Positions 23,937 through 33,175 of a DNA stretch of 60,277 bases are shown here, piece after piece; the first letter of the stretch is position 1; every line of letters begins with the position of its first letter. This stretch comes from Clostridiales bacterium. Its GTDB lineage: Bacteria; Bacillota; Clostridia; Christensenellales; Aristaeellaceae. The notes beneath the pieces were generated by a model. The model searched no databases, had not been told where the DNA came from, and saw only the letters and a list, made by a program, of their open reading frames with translations. The translations under genes were made by a program, and so were the position numbers. The stretch covers positions 1 to 60,277 of the forward strand of contig DUQF01000012.1 in the NCBI GenBank assembly GCA_012837965.1, in the 5' to 3' direction.

Positions 23937-25165
23937 TTTGTCAAGCAGTAATTATCGGTGGCGGGCCTGCGGGTTTGGCGGCAGCGCTTAGGTTAAAGGA
24001 ATGCGGGATTGAAGATATCCTGATTCTTGAAAGGGAGCCGACGCTTGGTGGTATCCTTCGGCAGTGTATTCATGATGGTTTTGGACTGGTGCGCTTTAAA
24101 AAATCTTTGTCCGGCCCTGAATATGCGCAGCGTTTTATTGATGAAATAGAAGTTGCTGGCATCAAATATTTAACGGAATGTACTGTAATAGACGTGACCG
24201 AAGACAAAATTATCACCGCGGTAAGCAAGCATCACGGCTATCTGGAAATAAAAGCCAAGGCTGTTTTACTAACAATGGGCTGTCGGGAGCGCACAAGAGG
24301 AGCGCTGGCTATCCCCGGCACCAGACCCGCGGGCGTATATACAGCGGGCGTCGCGCAAAGCTACATTAACTTGCAGGATGTCATGGTGGGTAAGGAAATC
24401 GTTATCCTTGGAAGCGGGGACATTGGTTTGATTATGGCGCGCAGGCTAACCTTGGAAGGCGCTCATGTAAAGGGAGTATATGAAATATTGCCCTACCCCA
24501 GCGGCCTGCCGAGGAATATTGAGCAATGCCTGAATGATTATGATATCCCCTTGCATTTAAGCCACACGGTGGTAGACATTCATGGACAAAAACGTCTAAA
24601 AGGCGTAACGGTCGCCCGGTGCGACGAGTCTTTACGCCCGATTGAAGGAACAGAAAGCTTTATCGCTTGCGATACGTTAATTCTTTCGGTTGGCCTTATT
24701 CCGGAAAATGAGTTATCGCTGAGCGCCGGCGTTAAGCTTGACAGCCGCACCAGAGGCGCTTTTGTGGATGAATATTATCAAACCAATGTTGAAGGCATCT
24801 TCGCGGCGGGCAATGTGCTGCATGTACACGACTTGGTGGATTTTGTTTCCTTGGAGGCGGAAGAAATGGCGGCCCATGTGGCAAGCTATCTAAAGTCTGG
24901 CAGTACCTCTTTAGGCAATGTTTCGGTTGTTGCCGGACAAAATGTCGGGCATGTAATCCCGCAAAAGGTATGCGGAGATAGTGACTTTACCCTTTCCTTG
25001 CGGGTGAGACAACCGATGAAAAATGTGTCGATTGTTGTTGCGCAAAATGGTCAAGTAGTTTTTCAAAAAAAGATGAGAAAAGCTATCCCCGCGGAAATGA
25101 TTCAAGCGAAAATCAAGGCCGGTAAACTGAAACCGGAGGGTGATTTGGAGGTGACAGTGCAATGA
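23933..25165 (+). CDS. FAD/NAD(P)-binding oxidoreductase subunit (GlpA-partner type), 410 aa
   Basis: The start at 23933 gives an ATGA overlap with the previous stop and follows AGGAGG; the upstream frame lies inside the previous gene. It has two nucleotide-binding motifs, GGGPAGLAAALRL (about 9-21) and GSGDIGLIMARRL (about 160-172), the family block GCRERTRG (about 119-126), and the FAD-closing motif EGIFAAGNVL (about 285-294). It probably takes electrons from the GlpA-like protein and passes them to a ferredoxin or quinone-type carrier with the DUF1667 protein. Confidence 0.85.
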   Translation: MICQAVIIGGGPAGLAAALRLKECGIEDILILEREPTLGGILRQCIHDGFGLVRFKKSLSGPEYAQRFIDEIEVAGIKYLTECTVIDVTEDKIITAVSKHHGYLEIKAKAVLLTMGCRERTRGALAIPGTRPAGVYTAGVAQSYINLQDVMVGKEIVILGSGDIGLIMARRLTLEGAHVKGVYEILPYPSGLPRNIEQCLNDYDIPLHLSHTVVDIHGQKRLKGVTVARCDESLRPIEGTESFIACDTLILSVGLIPENELSLSAGVKLDSRTRGAFVDEYYQTNVEGIFAAGNVLHVHDLVDFVSLEAEEMAAHVASYLKSGSTSLGNVSVVAGQNVGHVIPQKVCGDSDFTLSLRVRQPMKNVSIVVAQNGQVVFQKKMRKAIPAEMIQAKIKAGKLKPEGDLEVTVQ

Positions 25166-25530
25166 AAAGAATGTTTACATGCATTATTTGCCCAAATGGC
25201 TGCGATATAGAAGCGGAGATTGACGGCCAAAAAATATTGTCCTTGACGGGACATTTATGCGCCAAGGGCGTTGATTATGTAACGCAAGAATTGACCGATC
25301 CTCGTAGAACCATTGCTTCAAGCGTGAAAGTCACAGGAGGAACTTTACCGCTTACTAGCGTACGAGTTACTAACTCCATACCTAAAGACATGATTTTTCA
25401 TGTGATGAATGAAATCAACAAAAGAACATTAGAGGCTCCCGTATCAATTGGGCAGGTAGTTATTGCCAATGTTTTAAACTTGAATAGCGATGTGATTGTG
25501 ACCAAGAATGTTCCCGCAATTAGGGACTAA
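25162..25530 (+). CDS. DUF1667 protein, probable Fe-S electron-transfer subunit, 122 aa
   Basis: A small protein with four N-terminal Cys at 7, 10, 14 and 33 (CIICPNGC ... HLCAKG), a spacing like the [4Fe-4S] site at the N-terminus of molybdopterin oxidoreductases. The rest (LPLTSVRVTNSIPK) matches the DUF1667 core. The start overlaps the previous stop (ATGA). Families of this kind almost always follow the two flavoproteins encoded just upstream, so the three very likely form one dehydrogenase complex. Confidence 0.82.
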   Translation: MKRMFTCIICPNGCDIEAEIDGQKILSLTGHLCAKGVDYVTQELTDPRRTIASSVKVTGGTLPLTSVRVTNSIPKDMIFHVMNEINKRTLEAPVSIGQVVIANVLNLNSDVIVTKNVPAIRD

Positions 25531-25743
25531 AAACTGATAAAAGCCGTAACATCAGTTCCAGGTCATAAAATTTATTCCCATGTTCTCCTTTATAATAGTG
25601 CGGCTTAATGAGCCTCACCTAGTCTGATCATGGTACAAGACGATCGATTTCCTTCAGGAACACCTGTTTGTTGGTTTGTTTTGTGGCTAATTCATCCTTA
25701 AAAAAGGAAAAGAGTTCATCTGTTTCTTTATGTCATTATTATA

Positions 25744-26658
25744 TTATTTATGCGAATCATTTGATAGCTTTGTGCGGTGATACCATAGGGACTGCCGTCC
25801 GTAAACATAACTTAAAGCGCAAACGACTACCAGTACCCAAAAACCCCAGCTGGAAAAGACGGTCTGCCAGAGGCTTTGGGCAGCGGAAAACTCGGGCGGC
25901 AGGTAATGCGTTATGTTGAATGTAAACAACAGCAGGCCGATGGAGCCTGCCAAAATTAAACCGGCTATATACAAGTTGTGCGCCGTTTTGCCCTTTTTCT
26001 CTTGCAAGTACTCGGGAATAAACACCATCATCAGGTTATAGAGGCTGTGGTAGAGGGCGCATAAGAGCAGGCTGCCGCTGGCGGCGTACACCCAAGCCCA
26101 CAGGAAACCGGCGTAAAACGTGCCCGCAGCCACCGCGATTCGGCCCGTTTGCAGGTGAATCAAGGAAAATATTAACGCGGATATGCAAATAAAAAACCGC
26201 ATATGCTCTGTTCCCAAGAGATTGCCCAGCAATTTCCTGTTAACAAGTTCCTCCAGCAGCGGCACGATGATTACCAGCAGCAAAGCATTCAGGCCTTTGT
26301 GATCCTCCCTTTCCCTCTTTTCAAGCATTTCAGGTGTTAATAGACTTAGCTTTACTTCAAGCAGGGAAAAAGCGGCGATGATAATAAAAGCGAAAAACTG
26401 CGCCAGGAATACCACTACATAATTTGCCACCGTAAAACTTTTTGGAACAACACGCGATACCGGCTGGCCGCCCAGCAATAACCACAAGACGCACAGGCCG
26501 GGCAGGTATAGCAAGGCTGTTTCCAGCACAACTTTCCTTTCTTTTGGCAGCTTGCCTTCTGCCAAAAGCGGCGAAACAACAAAGCGCTTGCACAGCCAAT
26601 AGAAGCTGAACATGAAGCTTAGGCCAAGGGTATAGCGGGTGATGGGTTCATGCCACAT
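25744..26658 (-). CDS. CPBP-family intramembrane metalloprotease, 304 aa
   Basis: Eight or so hydrophobic segments carry the Abi/CPBP (Rce1-like) catalytic motifs in order: Glu136-Glu137 and Arg141 (EELVNR), Phe-x3-His168 (FSLIH), and His204-x3-Asn208 (HSLYN). Members cleave within membranes or process prenylated or peptide substrates. It follows the SPFH protein gene by 40 bp on the same strand, so the two are probably cotranscribed. Its substrate is unknown. The 213 bp to the right-hand end of the convergent DUF1667 gene show no clear terminator. Confidence 0.85.
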   Translation of the reverse strand: MWHEPITRYTLGLSFMFSFYWLCKRFVVSPLLAEGKLPKERKVVLETALLYLPGLCVLWLLLGGQPVSRVVPKSFTVANYVVVFLAQFFAFIIIAAFSLLEVKLSLLTPEMLEKREREDHKGLNALLLVIIVPLLEELVNRKLLGNLLGTEHMRFFICISALIFSLIHLQTGRIAVAAGTFYAGFLWAWVYAASGSLLLCALYHSLYNLMMVFIPEYLQEKKGKTAHNLYIAGLILAGSIGLLLFTFNITHYLPPEFSAAQSLWQTVFSSWGFWVLVVVCALSYVYGRQSLWYHRTKLSNDSHK

Positions 26659-26698
26659 AAACAGCTCCTTTCATCAAAGTTGAATGAACAGCTTGGCC

Positions 26699-27718
26699 TT
26701 AATACAGGCTGCCGCTGTTGACGACCGGCTGGGCGTCCCGGTTGCCGCACAGGACCACCAAAAGGTTGGACACCATCGCCGCCTTGCGCTCATCATCCAA
26801 GGTGACAATATCGTTCTGGGCAAGCTTTTCCAGCGCCATTTCCACCATGCCTACCGCACCGTCAACAATGAGCCTGCGGGCATCCACAATGGCGCTTGCC
26901 TGCTGGCGCTGGAGCATCACGGCCGCGATCTCCTGCGCGTAGGCAAGGTAGGTAATGCGTGCTTCCAAGATTTCAAGCCCGGCATCATGAACTTTGCTTT
27001 GAATTTCCTCTTTAATGCGTGTGGCTACCACTTCGCTGGAGCCACGCAGGCTGCCCTCATCGGGTTCGCCATCGCCTGTAGTATCCACATTGGGAGCCAC
27101 ATCGTAGGGATAGATACGTACAATGTTACGCAAAGCGCTGTCGCACTGTAAAGACAGGTATTCCTTGTAATTATCCACATTGAATACGGCCTTGGCAGTA
27201 TCCACCACCCGCCAGATGACTGCGATACCGATTTCTACAGGATTGCCTAAGCAATCATTAACTTTTTGGACGGCGTTGTTTAAGGTCATAGCTTTCAGGG
27301 ATACTCGTTTACTTAAAGATTCTACATCAACCTTACCTCCTTCGCCGGAGATGGTGATGCCTTGCTTGGACGTTTGTACATCGCCGCTTTGTCCAAGTTT
27401 GGTTTTGGCGGCAGGATTAACAGCTACTGAAAAGGGATGGACGAAAAAGAACCCCGGCTCTCGCAAAGTACCAGTGTACCTGCCAAACAAAGTGAGTACT
27501 AACGCTTCATTGGGTTTTAACACTTTCAGACCAAAAAAGGGAACAATACCAACCACTAACCATAGAATGCCAAGGACAAGAGGCAGAGCCCCGATGTTTC
27601 TTTCCCTTTCCAACAGGATGGCGCCCAGCACAACAAGACCGATGGCTACAAGGTACAGGATAATGGTTAAAAACAGGATAGGCATGCCAGGTCTGGCTTT
27701 GAGTTGTTTTTCCTTCAT
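26699..27718 (-). CDS. SPFH/Band 7 membrane protein, 339 aa
   Basis: Two N-terminal transmembrane segments (about 13-35 and 41-62) are followed by a PHB/SPFH domain ([20 protein letters not shown] onward, about 70-260) and a coiled, Gln/Ala-rich flotillin-type tail ([20 protein letters not shown]). The tail ends in a Leu-rich segment. An acidic insertion, [11 protein letters not shown] near 219-229, looks like a calcium-binding loop. SPFH proteins scaffold membrane microdomains and often pair with membrane proteases; here the partner is the CPBP protease just downstream. RBS AAAGGAGG is 8 bases before the ATG. Confidence 0.88.
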   Translation of the reverse strand: MKEKQLKARPGMPILFLTIILYLVAIGLVVLGAILLERERNIGALPLVLGILWLVVGIVPFFGLKVLKPNEALVLTLFGRYTGTLREPGFFFVHPFSVAVNPAAKTKLGQSGDVQTSKQGITISGEGGKVDVESLSKRVSLKAMTLNNAVQKVNDCLGNPVEIGIAVIWRVVDTAKAVFNVDNYKEYLSLQCDSALRNIVRIYPYDVAPNVDTTGDGEPDEGSLRGSSEVVATRIKEEIQSKVHDAGLEILEARITYLAYAQEIAAVMLQRQQASAIVDARRLIVDGAVGMVEMALEKLAQNDIVTLDDERKAAMVSNLLVVLCGNRDAQPVVNSGSLY

Positions 27719-27825
27719 GAGTCAGGCCTCCTTTATTGTCAATTTCTTTAGTTATTTCACCAACTAAAGTATACAGGGTTTATATGGGATTTTAGTATCG
27801 ACCATGTAAAGTTTTGATAAATTTA

Positions 27826-27858
27826 ACATTCATTTCAGTGTTTTTGTAAAATGAATGT
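27826..27858. repeat. 10-bp inverted repeat in the divergent intergenic region
   Basis: ACATTCATTT (27826-27835) and AAATGAATGT (27849-27858) form a perfect repeat with a 13-bp spacer, between the SPFH gene and the AmmeMemoRadiSam operon. AT-rich arms and no T-tract argue for an operator rather than a terminator. Nothing else stands out in 27719-27931. Confidence 0.4.
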
Positions 27859-27928
27859 GTATTTCAAAAGTAATAGTCTCTGCATTTGTTAAAAACTTAA
27901 AGCGCAGATGGGCGACCTTTAGTCCGTG

Positions 27929-27937
27929 TGTTATAAT
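27929..27937 (+). promoter_or_regulatory. Extended -10 promoter for the AmmeMemoRadiSam operon
   Basis: TG-T-TATAAT, a perfect extended -10 element with no recognisable -35 box. It would start transcription near 27944, about 25 nt before the ATG at 27969, with AAAGGAGGGG as ribosome binding site. Confidence 0.55.
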
Positions 27938-27968
27938 AATAAAAACGACAGATAAAGGAGGGGAGCGT

Positions 27969-28808
27969 ATGGCAATATTAGGAGCGGTTATGGTTCCTCA
28001 TCCGCCGCTGATTGTTCCGGCAGTGGGTAGAGGCGGTGAAAGACAGATTGAGCAAACGACTCAAGCCTATGAAAAGGCAGCGGATAAAGTTGCTTCTTGG
28101 CAACCTGAAACAGTGATAATCATCACCCCGCATAGCATTATGTATCAAGACTATATTCATATTTCTCCCGGTACTGGCGCTAAGGGTGACTTTAGTCGCT
28201 TTGGTGCTCCCGAAATCCGGTACGAAGTAACGTACGACCAAGTTTTGGTGGAGGAGATAGAAAGACTGGCTATTAGCAAGGGTCTTGATGCCGGAACGGT
28301 AGGCGAGCGGCAGCCTGCACTGGACCATGGTTTTTTAGTTCCCCTGTATTTTCTTGCTGCGGCTATGGGGAGCCCTTGGCCGTGCAAATTCGTACGGGTG
28401 GGTCTTTCCGGTCTGTCTTTTGAAACGCACTACCGCCTTGGTATGCTGATAAAGGAAGCGGCGGAGAAGCTGTCTTACAAGGCGTGTCTGGTGGCAAGTG
28501 GCGACTTGTCTCACTATGTTCAAGCGGACGGTCCTTACGGTTTTAGACCAGAGGGGCCTGAGTATGATGCAAAAATCATGGACATCATGGGTCGGGCGGC
28601 CTTTAACGAATTGCTTGCCATGCCGGAAAACTTCTGTGAAAAGGCAGGGGAATGCGGCCAGCGCAGTTTTCTCATCATGGCCGGAGCCTTTGACGGGCAG
28701 AAGGTGAAAGCGGAAATGCTTTCCTACCAGGGGGTAACGGGCGTGGGCTATGGCGTAGGCTTGTTCACACCTGTGGGCCCCGACAACAACCGACATTTTA
28801 TTGATTAA
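27969..28808 (+). CDS. amrB: AmmeMemoRadiSam system protein B (MEMO1/extradiol dioxygenase-like), 279 aa
   Basis: The start at 27969 follows AAAGGAGGGG; the frame is open further but without a site. The protein opens with MVPHPPLIVPAVG, typical of the class III extradiol ring-cleavage dioxygenase/MEMO fold, and keeps His residues in TPHSIMYQD and SGDLSHYVQ that form the metal-like pocket. The function is not established in bacteria; the name comes from the frequent trio of MEMO, AMMECR1 and radical SAM proteins, all three of which are present in order here. Confidence 0.88.
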   Translation: MAILGAVMVPHPPLIVPAVGRGGERQIEQTTQAYEKAADKVASWQPETVIIITPHSIMYQDYIHISPGTGAKGDFSRFGAPEIRYEVTYDQVLVEEIERLAISKGLDAGTVGERQPALDHGFLVPLYFLAAAMGSPWPCKFVRVGLSGLSFETHYRLGMLIKEAAEKLSYKACLVASGDLSHYVQADGPYGFRPEGPEYDAKIMDIMGRAAFNELLAMPENFCEKAGECGQRSFLIMAGAFDGQKVKAEMLSYQGVTGVGYGVGLFTPVGPDNNRHFID

Positions 28809-28821
28809 CAGGAGGAATATG

Positions 28822-29334
28822 ATGCAAAATCCTTATGTGCGTTTAGCGGTGCAATCCTACACCCATTACCTAAAAACCGGCACAATATTAAAGGCGCCAG
28901 AGGGCTTGCCTGAAGAATTGACGGACAGGCGGGCCGGCGCTTTTGTGACTCTGCACAAGGGCGACAGATTGAGAGGTTGTATCGGCACCATCAGCCCGAT
29001 TCAGGACAGTTTAGCGGAGGAAATCATTATGAATGCCGTCAGCGCCGCTTTTAGAGATCCAAGGTTCCCACCCATTCAAATGGATGAGCTGCCCGGCATT
29101 ACCTGTTCGGTGGACGTGCTGGAAACCCCGGAGCCGGTGAGCGATATGTGCTCGCTTGATGTAAAGACATACGGCGTTATTGTGAGCCGAGGGCGTAGAC
29201 GAGGTCTGCTGTTGCCCAACTTAGAAGGCGTGGACACGGTAGAGGAGCAAGTGGATATCGCCCTGCAAAAGGCGGGCATCGCCCCTCATGAACCTTTCAC
29301 GCTGGAGCGTTTCAAGGTGGTGCGGCATACATGA
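28822..29334 (+). CDS. amrA: AmmeMemoRadiSam system protein A (AMMECR1 domain), 170 aa
   Basis: An AMMECR1-domain protein with the hallmark LRGCIGTI (about 55-62). The second of two adjacent ATG codons (28822) is chosen because AGGAGG lies 6 bases before it. Its biochemical role is unknown; the conserved Arg/Cys motif is thought to form an active or binding site. It is 13 bp after amrB and its stop overlaps the start of the radical SAM gene (ATGA). Confidence 0.87.
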   Translation: MQNPYVRLAVQSYTHYLKTGTILKAPEGLPEELTDRRAGAFVTLHKGDRLRGCIGTISPIQDSLAEEIIMNAVSAAFRDPRFPPIQMDELPGITCSVDVLETPEPVSDMCSLDVKTYGVIVSRGRRRGLLLPNLEGVDTVEEQVDIALQKAGIAPHEPFTLERFKVVRHT

Positions 29335-30152
29335 GTGAATGTGATCTTTGCCCCAGACACTGCCGCTTATCAGAAGGGCAGGTAGGGTTTTGCGGGGCGA
29401 GGGTGATGCGTTCGGATGCGTCAAGGCCTTTAGGCTATGGCAAAGTCACCTCCCTTTCTCTTGATCCGATAGAAAAAAAGCCTCTGGCCAAGTTTCATCC
29501 CGGCAGTATGATTCTGTCGTCGGGTAGCTTTGGCTGCAATATGAGCTGCTATTTTTGTCAAAACCATGGTATTTCAAGGGCAGGAGTAAACGACAGCCGT
29601 TGGCAGGAACATAGCCCCCAAGCGCTGTGTGCTTTAGCTTTGGAGCTTGCGCCTCGAGGTAATATCGGCCTATCTTTTACTTATAATGAGCCGATGTTGA
29701 ATATAGAATTCATTTCAGACTGCGCTGACAAATTGCGGGAAGTTGACCTGAAAACCGTTGTGGTTACCAACGGGAATTTTTGTCTTGACGCAGTTGGTGA
29801 AGTAATAAAAAAAGTTGATGCCTTCAATATTGACTTAAAGGGCTTTAGTAAGCCTTGGTACCGGCGACTGGGCGGGGACTTAGACACGGTGAAAGCTTTT
29901 ATCCAAGCCGCTTGTGAAAGCAGCCATGTAGAGATTACCACCTTGGTGGTGCCCGGGCAAAATGATAGTGTGGAGGAAATTGATACCCTTGCCCGGTGGC
30001 TGGCTAGCGTGGGGCGGGACATTCCTCTGCATTTAAGCCGCTATTTTCCTCGCTATCAAGCCTCAGGGGCGCCCACAGACAGGAAGGCGCTGTTCCGCTT
30101 GGCGGAGGTTGCGAAGCAGCGCCTTGATAATGTTTTTGTGGGAAATGTATGA
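29331..30152 (+). CDS. amrS: AmmeMemoRadiSam system radical SAM enzyme, 273 aa
   Basis: A radical SAM protein with the [4Fe-4S] motif CNMSCYFC (Cys69, Cys73, Cys76), preceded by an N-terminal Cys cluster (Cys4, Cys7, Cys11, Cys21: CDLCPRHC ... GFCGAR) that may hold a second cluster. The family resembles PFL-activating enzymes in its FTYNEP segment (about 121-126). Substrate unknown. It is third in the trio and overlaps the next gene by 4 bp. Confidence 0.9.
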   Translation: MSECDLCPRHCRLSEGQVGFCGARVMRSDASRPLGYGKVTSLSLDPIEKKPLAKFHPGSMILSSGSFGCNMSCYFCQNHGISRAGVNDSRWQEHSPQALCALALELAPRGNIGLSFTYNEPMLNIEFISDCADKLREVDLKTVVVTNGNFCLDAVGEVIKKVDAFNIDLKGFSKPWYRRLGGDLDTVKAFIQAACESSHVEITTLVVPGQNDSVEEIDTLARWLASVGRDIPLHLSRYFPRYQASGAPTDRKALFRLAEVAKQRLDNVFVGNV

Positions 30153-30808
30153 GTTTTAGGGAAAAACAAATGAGCCAACAAGCATCAAATCGCTGTGTCA
30201 TTGTCGGCGGCGCCGATATCAACAACTACAAATACTTATATGAAAATCTAAAAGAGGATGATTTTATCATTTTCTGTGATAGTGGTCTTAAACACATGAA
30301 GGGCTTAAAAGTCAAACCAAGTTTGATTGTTGGAGACTTTGATTCGCACGAGAATCCACATCATCTGAATGTGGAAACCATTATCCTTCCTCGTGAAAAA
30401 GATGATACGGACACGGTCTTTGCGGTCAAAGAAGCAATCAAACGGGGCTTCGATGACTTCCTCCTTATTGGAGTTATCGGCGCCAGACTGGACCATACCA
30501 TTGGGAATGTATCTATTCTGCTTTACCTTGATTCGTTGGGGAAGAAAGGGCAGATTATTGACGATTATTCAGAAATGGAAATCGTGTCCAATGCACCGGT
30601 TTATATCGGCGATAAATATACTTCTTTTTCACTTCTAAATATCACTGGTTGTGCTAAAGGCATTTTCATTCGTGGCGCAAAATATTTACTTGAGGATGCG
30701 GAAATCACTTGCGAATACCAGTATGGAATCAGTAACGAAATACTATCTGGTAAGACAGCAATGGTCGTTGTCCGCCATGGAAAACTGCTACTTATCAAAA
30801 ATAGATAG
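30149..30808 (+). CDS. thiN: Thiamine pyrophosphokinase, 219 aa
   Basis: It transfers pyrophosphate from ATP to thiamine to make thiamine diphosphate. The catalytic motif GDFDS (62-66) and the second acidic block DDTDT (about 83-87) are present, and the C-terminal thiamine-binding beta domain is complete. The start overlaps the radical SAM stop (ATGA), so it belongs to the AmmeMemoRadiSam operon; whether this is functional linkage is unclear. Confidence 0.88.
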   Translation: MSFREKQMSQQASNRCVIVGGADINNYKYLYENLKEDDFIIFCDSGLKHMKGLKVKPSLIVGDFDSHENPHHLNVETIILPREKDDTDTVFAVKEAIKRGFDDFLLIGVIGARLDHTIGNVSILLYLDSLGKKGQIIDDYSEMEIVSNAPVYIGDKYTSFSLLNITGCAKGIFIRGAKYLLEDAEITCEYQYGISNEILSGKTAMVVVRHGKLLLIKNR

Positions 30809-30851
30809 GATTTATTAAGCGACCTTGTTGTTGCCCTAACCAACGCTTTTT

Positions 30852-30882
30852 GGCTCTTGTATGGTTGTATGGGAGCCTTTTT
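30852..30882 (+). terminator. Weak intrinsic terminator after thiN
   Basis: GGCTC (30852-30856) and GAGCC (30873-30877) with additional G-T-rich pairing inside, followed by TTTTT (30878-30882). Stem is short, so the call is tentative. Confidence 0.4.
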
Positions 30883-31029
30883 ATCATAATTCTTCTGTTT
30901 ACTATCTTTACCGATGCTTCAAATGGCTGCAAAATGGTTTCTGTACAAGGTATTTAAGCAAACGAAATACTCCGAAGCCTGCTAATGCCTAATTAAAAAT
31001 ATCTTTATTTAAAAATCTTCTCCTCTATT

Positions 31030-31182
31030 CTATCGAGAAGAAAACAAACGTGATAATTGTTGACGAGCCACATAATAAACAGTAATATAGGAATCCAGAT
31101 TCGGATGATGAAAGGGGTTTTTTATATCCTTCCAAATGTCGGGAGATACAGCGATATTTCCGTAGCCAGGACGTGTGGTCAA
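31030..31182 (-). pseudogene. Gene remnant, 50-codon C-terminal fragment
   Basis: A minus-strand frame reads GYGNIAVSPDIWKDIKNPF and LDSYITVYYVARQQLSRLFS before a TAG at 31030. The composition is protein-like, but there is no start or ribosome binding site and a TGA precedes it. Family not recognised. The remainder of the 30883-31257 gap contains nothing I can support. Confidence 0.3.
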
Positions 31183-31257
31183 TCATTTGAATGTTTTTGA
31201 TACCATTAAGTTTTTAATTAATATGTGATGAAGTGGAGCTGTTACAGAAAGGTTGAT

Positions 31258-32598
31258 ATGAAAGCATTTTCTATGAAGCCGGGAGCAGACCTTCGCCCCC
31301 AAATATCGAGGGTATGGAAACTGAGCGTCCCTGCAATTCTTACACAAATAACAACTGTTGCCATGCAGTATATTGATTCGGCCATGGTTGGTAGATTAGG
31401 CGCCAATGCGTCCGCTTCTATAGGTTTAGTTGCTACCAGCACATGGCTGATGAGTGGTGTGAGCTCCGCTATTGTTATAGGCTTTTCTGTGCAGGTGGCT
31501 CAGTACATTGGCGCAAAAGAGGCGTTTCATGCTCGGCGAGTAATTAAGCATGGACTTATTACAACGCTGCTTGTATCGTTGGCGCTCATGTTGGTAGGGA
31601 TATCGATTGCTAATCCGCTGCCCCGCTGGCTGGGCGGTGAGGAAGTTCTGTGGGAGGATTCAAGCGCGTATTTTCTTTTATTTGCCATTACTCTGCCCTT
31701 TGCGGTCATGAACAGGTTGGCGGCAAGCTTTCTTCAAAGCGCGGGCAATATGGTTGTTCCCAGTGTGCTGAACGCCCTGATGTGTTTACTGGATGTTGTA
31801 TTCAACGCAATATTTATTCCAAAATATGGTGTGCTCGGTGCCGGGATTGGTACCTGCCTTGCTGTTGTCGTTATATGCTTTGTAGAGCTTTGGTATTGTT
31901 GTTTCCGTTACGAACCGTTACAGCTTAGGCGTAATGAAAGATGTTCCTTGGACACAAGTATCCTTAAACGTGCGTTGAGAATTGGTGCGCCCGTAGGCGC
32001 TGAGTCGATGGCCATGTCCGGTGCGCAAGTAGCGTCCACCCTGATTATTGCGCCGCTTGGCGCGGTTTCTATGGCTGCGCATGCTCTTGCTATTACGGCG
32101 GAAAGCCTTTGTTATATGCCGGGTTACGGTATTGCTACGGCTGCTTCAACGCTGGTGGGGCAGAGCATCGGCGCAAAGGATTATGGTTTAGCACGGCGTT
32201 ACGGCTATATCACCGTAGTTTTCGGTGGTGCTATGATGGGATTGACGGGACTCATAATGTACATTGCTTGTCCTCTTGTGTTTAGAATACTTACTCCGGT
32301 GAGGGAGGTGCAGATTATAGCTGCACAAGTTCTGCGCATCGGTCTGATTGCTGAACCCCTGTTCGGTGTGGCAATGGTTGCTTCCGGCGCGCTGCGTGGC
32401 GCTGAGGACACCTTGGTGCCCAGCATCTTGAATCTGTTTAGCATGTGGGTCGTACGCTTAGGGTTGGCCCTCATTTTGGTTCCTATCCACGGCATTCATG
32501 GCATGTGGATTGCCATGGCAACCGAACTGTGTGTTCGTGGCATTTTGATGTTGCTGCGCCTCATTCGTTCCAAATATATGCGCCCTGCTGTTGAATAA
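31258..32598 (+). CDS. MATE-family multidrug/cation efflux transporter, 446 aa
   Basis: Twelve transmembrane segments in the MATE layout. The N-terminal half has the typical SVPAILTQITTVAMQYIDSA and AMVGRLG, and the second half repeats the pattern (GAPVGAESMAMSGAQVASTL). It would export organic cations or drugs in exchange for Na+ or H+. The start at 31258 follows GAAAGG; the ATG at 31225 has no clear site. It stands alone on the plus strand, 90 bp before the DsrE-like gene. Confidence 0.88.
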   Translation: MKAFSMKPGADLRPQISRVWKLSVPAILTQITTVAMQYIDSAMVGRLGANASASIGLVATSTWLMSGVSSAIVIGFSVQVAQYIGAKEAFHARRVIKHGLITTLLVSLALMLVGISIANPLPRWLGGEEVLWEDSSAYFLLFAITLPFAVMNRLAASFLQSAGNMVVPSVLNALMCLLDVVFNAIFIPKYGVLGAGIGTCLAVVVICFVELWYCCFRYEPLQLRRNERCSLDTSILKRALRIGAPVGAESMAMSGAQVASTLIIAPLGAVSMAAHALAITAESLCYMPGYGIATAASTLVGQSIGAKDYGLARRYGYITVVFGGAMMGLTGLIMYIACPLVFRILTPVREVQIIAAQVLRIGLIAEPLFGVAMVASGALRGAEDTLVPSILNLFSMWVVRLGLALILVPIHGIHGMWIAMATELCVRGILMLLRLIRSKYMRPAVE

Positions 32599-32687
32599 TT
32601 GGCTATTGCTCTTTTTTGACTGTACTATCAAAAAGTGGGTAGAATGAAATACAAAGATCAAAATTTCTATTAACTATGGAGGAAAAA

Positions 32688-33026
32688 ATGAAAAGGATAT
32701 TGTTTTACACAATGAAAGAAGAAAAAATGTGTTTTGTCCATGTGCTTTTAAATGCGCTGCAGTTACATGAAGCAGGTCACGAGGCAAAGATTATATTTGA
32801 AGGCATGTCGGTAAAATTGCCCCCTGTTCTGGCTAAAGAAGCTAATCCCTTGTACCAAAAAGCTCTTGAAAGCAATATTATCGTTGGTGTTTGCCGTGTT
32901 TGCTCAAATATGATGGGGGTCCTTGAAGAAAACGAGAAATTAGGTCTTCCGCTCCTTGATGATATGAAAGGGCACGCAGGCATGAAAAATTATTTGGAAA
33001 ACGGCTATGAAGTGATTATGAGCTAA
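32688..33026 (+). CDS. DsrE-like small protein, 112 aa
   Basis: The start at 32688 follows GGAGG. The fold pattern (MKRILFYTMKEEKMCFVHVL ..., HEAKIIFEG ..., GVCRVCSNMMG) matches the DsrE/DsrF-like family of small cytoplasmic proteins. A CRVC pair near residues 69-72 could relay sulfur or act as a redox site. It lies about 150 bp upstream of the ATP-grasp gene on the same strand; a functional link is possible but not shown. Confidence 0.75.
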   Translation: MKRILFYTMKEEKMCFVHVLLNALQLHEAGHEAKIIFEGMSVKLPPVLAKEANPLYQKALESNIIVGVCRVCSNMMGVLEENEKLGLPLLDDMKGHAGMKNYLENGYEVIMS

Positions 33027-33175
33027 AGTTCATCCTGCGTTATTAAAGGAACAGCTTGTTAAGCTATACAATGCCTAATTATGGTGTTTTCCTTGTATTT
33101 ATTTTGACCTCGCCCCATCTATTATGCTATTCTGGTGCAAAATCGGCGGAATCGCCGGGAGGGGAGTTGCGAGTC

